Of a stretch of 64,000 nt of DNA, positions 60,631-64,000 are shown in pieces. This stretch comes from Hyphomicrobiales bacterium (lineage in GTDB: Bacteria; Pseudomonadota; Alphaproteobacteria; Rhizobiales; Xanthobacteraceae). A program made the translations under genes and the position numbers. Under the pieces are notes generated by a model, which was not told the DNA's origin, searched no databases, and was given only the letters and a program-made list of their open reading frames with translations. Each line of letters starts with the position of its first letter. The first letter of the stretch is position 1. The DNA is taken from contig JAFKKH010000011.1 of assembly GCA_017305665.1 (NCBI GenBank), forward strand, positions 124,001 through 188,000. Reading direction: 5' to 3'.

Positions 60631-61146
60631 ATGTCCTTTCCAACCCGGATCGCCGTGTCCCCTAGCCGTTTGAGAACCATGCAAAACAACTCCGATCTAA
60701 TCCGAGCCGTCTCAAGGCATTCCGTGGCCTATATGCTCCTTTCGCTAAGCGAACTGTTTCGTCATTACGATGATTTCGATCCGCTCGATCTGCTGATCGT
60801 CCATGCGGTTCTGAATGCGAACGTTATTAATGTCATGAAAGATCCAGAGCTCGATAAAAGATTCAGCAGCATCCACGCCGTTGAATCGGATGAAATAAAG
60901 CTCGGCGTCGCGCGCGCAGCACTTTCCCGCTTCCTTGGCCTACCACTGGAGACGGTGAGGCGGCGCGTCACACAGCTTATAAAAAGAGAAGTCCTGTCGG
61001 AAGGAACGAGCGGCCTGATCGTCCCGGAGGCCAACGACTATCGGTTCGGCAACAACCACGATCTACAAACGGCCAACATGATTTTGATTCGAAAACTTCT
61101 GCGCGACTTGAAGCGGTCGGGAATAAACGGCCCGGACGATTTGTAA
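60631..61146 (+). CDS. hypothetical protein with C-terminal helix-turn-helix
   Basis: About 171 residues. The ATG at 60631 (GTAGGAAGC in front) is preferred over 60541, which lies only 8 bases from the divergent PilZ start. RHSVAYMLLSLSELFRHYDD and LIVHAVLNANVINVMKDPEL are helical; ARAALSRFLGLPLETVRRRV TQ resembles a winged-helix recognition region, followed by IKREVLSEGTSGLIVPE. Looks like a regulator, ligand and targets unknown. Confidence 0.65.
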   Translation: MSFPTRIAVSPSRLRTMQNNSDLIRAVSRHSVAYMLLSLSELFRHYDDFDPLDLLIVHAVLNANVINVMKDPELDKRFSSIHAVESDEIKLGVARAALSRFLGLPLETVRRRVTQLIKREVLSEGTSGLIVPEANDYRFGNNHDLQTANMILIRKLLRDLKRSGINGPDDL

Positions 61147-61316
61147 GAGCACCGACGTGACCCGCCTTAGTACATTTGTCGATGGCGACGAAACCCGCCG
61201 CGTTCCGTGCCGAATGATCCGTACTCCGGCGCAATGCGGAGCGTTTGGCCCAGGGTGCCTCGAGGCATCATATCCCGGCTCGTTACGCCGGCCACATCCA
61301 TAATCGATGGCCATTC

Positions 61317-61700
61317 TTATTGGCGATCCTCGATAGCTCGCAACACAGCGGCCCCGGCATCGGCGCTGCTGGCGATCTCGAGGAATAGCAGCGCCATCTC
61401 CTCGAACACGGAACGGTCCTGCTCGCCTTCGGTCATCTGGTCGAGCTCCGACAGCAGCGTCAGGATCGCGGCGATACGATCCTTGTGGTCGCGCGCGTAG
61501 GAGAGACCCTGGCGCGATAATCGCCGCCGCTCTAGCGCACCGAACCGGTCGAGTGCAGCAGCCAACGTATCCCGGCATCGGCAATCGAGATCGGAAAACA
61601 GCAGGGTACGCCGTAGCCGCTCGATCAGATTGGCGGCATTCTCGATCGAGGGCGTGACTTCCGGGGCGATCCTCGCAAGATCTACTGGATGATCGTGCAT
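61317..61700 (-). CDS. small helical hypothetical protein downstream of hemN
   Basis: 127 residues, mostly helical: SIENAANLIERLRRTLLFSD, DTLAAALDRFGALERRRLSR, FEEMALLFLEIASSADAGAA. No family recognised. GATATGGAGAAC gives a ribosome site. It starts 41 bases after the hemN stop, so both probably share a transcript, hinting at a role in heme synthesis or oxygen-limited growth. Confidence 0.6.
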   Translation of the reverse strand: MHDHPVDLARIAPEVTPSIENAANLIERLRRTLLFSDLDCRCRDTLAAALDRFGALERRRLSRQGLSYARDHKDRIAAILTLLSELDQMTEGEQDRSVFEEMALLFLEIASSADAGAAVLRAIEDRQ

Positions 61701-61741
61701 AGATTGTTCTCCATATCGGCACGACGGGCGGCAGAGTATCC

Positions 61742-63091
61742 CTAAACAGCGCGGCTATAGGTCCTGCTCGATTGCAGAAGATAAGCATCGAAGGCCGCGG
61801 CAACACTGCGGACCAACAATCGGGCGTCATCGGCGACTTCGACGCTTGTGCCCTTAAGACGGACAATGCCATTGTCGGCGAGTATTTGCAGGCGCGCCAA
61901 GGTAGGTCCGAGACCGATAATCGATGCTCCGCGCCGCATGCAAACGTCCTCGATATCGACAGCGAGATCGCACATCACTCGCTCGATGAGTTCGGCGCGC
62001 AAGGCGTCGTCGTCGGTCAGACGATATCCCTTTGCGGTGGCAAGCTCGCCCCGCCTAACACGATCGGCGTAGCGGCCCAGCACCACTTCGTTCTGCACAT
62101 AACCTTGCGGCAGACGCCCAATGGCCGAGGCGCCGAAGCCAATCAGCGCCTCGCAGACATCCGTGGTGTAGCCCTGGAAATTACGCCGCAGCCGATTTTC
62201 CGCCTGAGCGCGAGCCATATCATCGTCTGCGCGTGCGAAGTGATCGAACCCGATACGCACATAGCCGGCCGCGACCAGCGTTCGCGCAATCGCCTTCGCC
62301 TGCTCGTGGCGCTCAACTCCGCCTGGAAGATCCGCTTCGCGGATCTTCCGTTGATGTTTCTTGAAATCGGGAATGTGTGCGTAGCCGAATACGGAAAAGC
62401 GGTCCGGCTTCATGGCAAGGCACGCGTTGACGGTGGCGATGCAGGAATCGACCGTTTGCAGCGGCAGCCCATAGATCAGATCGAAGTTGATGCCTCGTAC
62501 TCCCTTCGCGCGCAGACCGCTCACCGCGTTGGCGGTGCAGGCAACGCTCTGAATGCGGTTGATCGCTTTCTGAACGCGAGGATCGAAGCTCTGCACGCCG
62601 AGGCTCGCGCGAGTAAATCCGCTATCCCCTAGCGCGGCTGTCATCTCCGGCGTCAGCGTTCGCGGGTCGATCTCGACAGCGACCTCCGCTCCTGAAGCAA
62701 TGTCGAATCTCTCGGACAACAAGGCGATCAGTGAAAGCAGCACATCGGGCGCGACGATGGTTGGCGTACCTCCGCCGAAATGAACGTGATGCACGGAAAG
62801 AGGTGCAGGTGCCTTGCGTGCGACCAGATCAATTTCGCGGCGCAGGATATCAATATAATTGTCGATCGACTCGTCCTTCTGCGTGATGGTGGTATGGCAA
62901 CCGCAGTACGAGCACATCGAACGGCAGAATGGTACATGAAAATAAAGCGATGTTTTCGTGGAGACGGGGAGCATTTCGAGCCATTGCTCATAGGTCGCCG
63001 CCGTGACGGCGTTCGAGAACTGCGGCGCGGTCGGATAGCTCGTATAGCGCGGCAATCGCTCGTCGTAGCGCATTCTTGATATGTCGCTCAC
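61742..63091 (-). CDS. hemN: oxygen-independent coproporphyrinogen III oxidase
   Basis: Radical SAM enzyme of 449 residues that converts coproporphyrinogen III to protoporphyrinogen IX without O2, in heme and bacteriochlorophyll synthesis. The [4Fe-4S] motif is FCRSMCSYCGCHTT with Cys56, Cys60, Cys63; then VHHVHFGGGTPTIVAPD, INFDLIYGLPLQTVDSCIAT and FDHFARADDDMARAQ of true HemN. Full length, unlike HemW-type relatives. Fits the low-oxygen theme; a FixK-like site lies 86 bases upstream. Confidence 0.95.
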   Translation of the reverse strand: MSDISRMRYDERLPRYTSYPTAPQFSNAVTAATYEQWLEMLPVSTKTSLYFHVPFCRSMCSYCGCHTTITQKDESIDNYIDILRREIDLVARKAPAPLSVHHVHFGGGTPTIVAPDVLLSLIALLSERFDIASGAEVAVEIDPRTLTPEMTAALGDSGFTRASLGVQSFDPRVQKAINRIQSVACTANAVSGLRAKGVRGINFDLIYGLPLQTVDSCIATVNACLAMKPDRFSVFGYAHIPDFKKHQRKIREADLPGGVERHEQAKAIARTLVAAGYVRIGFDHFARADDDMARAQAENRLRRNFQGYTTDVCEALIGFGASAIGRLPQGYVQNEVVLGRYADRVRRGELATAKGYRLTDDDALRAELIERVMCDLAVDIEDVCMRRGASIIGLGPTLARLQILADNGIVRLKGTSVEVADDARLLVRSVAAAFDAYLLQSSRTYSRAV

Positions 63092-63177
63092 GCCATGACC
63101 TCTCGACTCGCATCGCCTTCGGCCATCGAAAACGATTCTGTTTTATTTTATTCTGACCCGACTTTGCGGTCTTCTTT

Positions 63178-63191
63178 TTGTTCCAGATCAA
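63178..63191 (-). promoter_or_regulatory. FixK/FNR-like site before hemN
   Basis: TTGTTCCAGATCAA, one mismatch (TTGT for TTGA), 86 bases before the hemN start. Confidence 0.55.
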
Positions 63192-63726
63192 ACAGGCTGA
63201 TAAATTGGCTGGATGTCGGCATCATCAGATGCTTCATCGAGAATTAGAGGGAATTCAAGAAACGTCCTTACGGACCACCTCGGTTGACGCTTCCGATTTC
63301 GTCTGGTCCGATCGACGGTTTAGGAAGCCGTACCAAATCTCATAAATCAATAATTTGCGTTGCACGCCTGTCAGTTCTGACAAACGCGTCCAAGGCGATG
63401 CGTCGGCTTGTGGTCGGGCATTCGCGGGCCGCTAATCTACTCAACGTGTAGAATGGTGGGCGGCGCCAGAGACGCGAAAGTGCTAACCTCATCATACTGG
63501 GTACTAACGAACGTCTGTGCTTGTTTAACGAGCGATGCTGGTAATCTACGGACGTACCAGGAACTCGCAACATCAGCGACCGACATATCGAGTACCAAGC
63601 ATGATCTGTTGATACAGATCGACTGCGCGCGGCTGTCGGGCTGACATTGCACTTCGAGAGCCATGCCATTTCAAGTACTGGCAACCGAGAATACGATCTC
63701 ACACGTCCGCTCTGCGCCAGCAAAGC
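63192..63726. other. stretch with no recognised gene
   Basis: A minus-strand frame at 63437-63664 (VLDMSVADVASSWYVRRLPA) is possible but has no motif or clear ribosome site. No RNA gene or repeat seen. Confidence 0.35.
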
Positions 63727-64000
63727 CTACCTTCTCCTGAGCGCGTCGATCGTGATGCTGTTTGCGCAATATTTCCTGTAGGTCCATCTCGATACGCCGG
63801 CGTGAAGATCCTCACTGCATTTCGCTATCGATGGGCACCCGGCGCATACACGTTCCATGTCGCGCACCACCGCCGGCTCGGTTCGCAGCGTCTCGGCGCC
63901 GTCGATCCCCAGCAATCCGAGCAGCAGGCCCAGATTTGCGGCCCGACCGGTGCCATTTTTCACTACTGTTTCGAGATCACCGGGCGAGATACACAGATCA
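63727..64000 (-). CDS. DUF6455-like protein, cut by the right edge
   Basis: The frame is open to the window end, so the start lies outside; a GTG at 63963 would be an internal codon. Visible: ISPGDLETVVKNGTGRAANL, LLLGLLGIDGAETLRTEPAV, DMERVCAGCPSIAKCSEDLH and WTYRKYCANSITIDAL. The CxxCxxxxxC and final C match DUF6455, small proteins of alphaproteobacteria found near respiration and cytochrome genes. Function unknown. Confidence 0.75.
   Translation of the reverse strand, partial: DLCISPGDLETVVKNGTGRAANLGLLLGLLGIDGAETLRTEPAVVRDMERVCAGCPSIAKCSEDLHAGVSRWTYRKYCANSITIDALRRR

Noticed and set aside
61063-61872. Open frame of 269 codons on the minus strand
   Set aside because: Overlaps the hemN end and the helical protein at 61317 in another frame; Arg/Pro/Ser-rich without any motif.
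1-64000. CRISPR array, rRNA operon, tRNA genes, complete insertion sequence
   Set aside because: I looked for regularly spaced repeats, cloverleaf-like segments, rRNA-like stretches and transposase motifs and saw none that hold up; tRNAs are hard to exclude by eye.

Overview
The window reads as chromosome or island DNA of a Bradyrhizobium/Rhodopseudomonas/Afipia-type alphaproteobacterium (Nitrobacteraceae). The main reasons are a fixL-fixJ-response regulator-fixK2 cluster whose FixL keeps the heme-PAS numbering of B. diazoefficiens (His200, Arg220), PHB genes, HemN, and many small proteins typical of that family. This is recognised from sequence patterns only; no search was run.

Layout. 1-1.5 kb: three unrecognised small genes after what may be the tail of an SSB-like protein. 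1.6-2.4 kb: remains of an amidase and a cyclase-like gene. 2.5-5.5 kb: metal operon (CBS protein, VIT1-type carrier, P1B ATPase). 5.6-14.5 kb: small c-type cytochromes, CHAD, DUF2892, MFS, OpgC-like and small membrane proteins, mixed with pseudogenes (PCMT, Crp/Fnr). 14.7-15.7 kb: remains of an XRE regulator and a tyrosine recombinase. 15.9-24.5 kb: an accessory block without FixK-type sites, holding an acyltransferase, arsR-arsI-aqpS-arsC, padR-multicopper oxidase-chrA, a frameshifted MFS gene and a methyltransferase. 25.1-54.8 kb: BON protein, a cytochrome copy, an MlaEFD-type lipid transporter, a DUF883/holin-like/AMP phosphorylase/PRPP synthetase-like/beta-CASP RNase operon, ADP-forming acetyl-CoA synthetase, phosphoketolase and acetate kinase, PHB genes (phaB, phasin, phaC), MgtA-type ATPase, universal stress proteins, alcohol dehydrogenase, Hsp20 and CBS proteins. 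55-58.4 kb: fixL, fixJ, a receiver-only regulator and fixK. 58.4-64 kb: K+ channel, PilZ protein, HTH protein, hemN and a DUF6455-type gene running off the right edge.

How it works together. About 22 matches or near matches to the FixK/FNR site TTGA-N6-TCAA precede genes outside the arsenic/chromate block, many 55-75 bp before the start codon, as expected for class II activation. The inferred design is that low oxygen is sensed by FixL, FixJ activates fixK, and FixK switches on a local regulon. That regulon would cover electron carriers, heme synthesis without oxygen, cation ATPases, membrane and envelope maintenance, stress proteins, and a carbon/energy branch. In that branch NMP or pentose phosphate could be turned into acetyl-phosphate and acetate with ATP gain, while PHB acts as an electron sink. 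The middle accessory block looks like a later insertion into this regulon.
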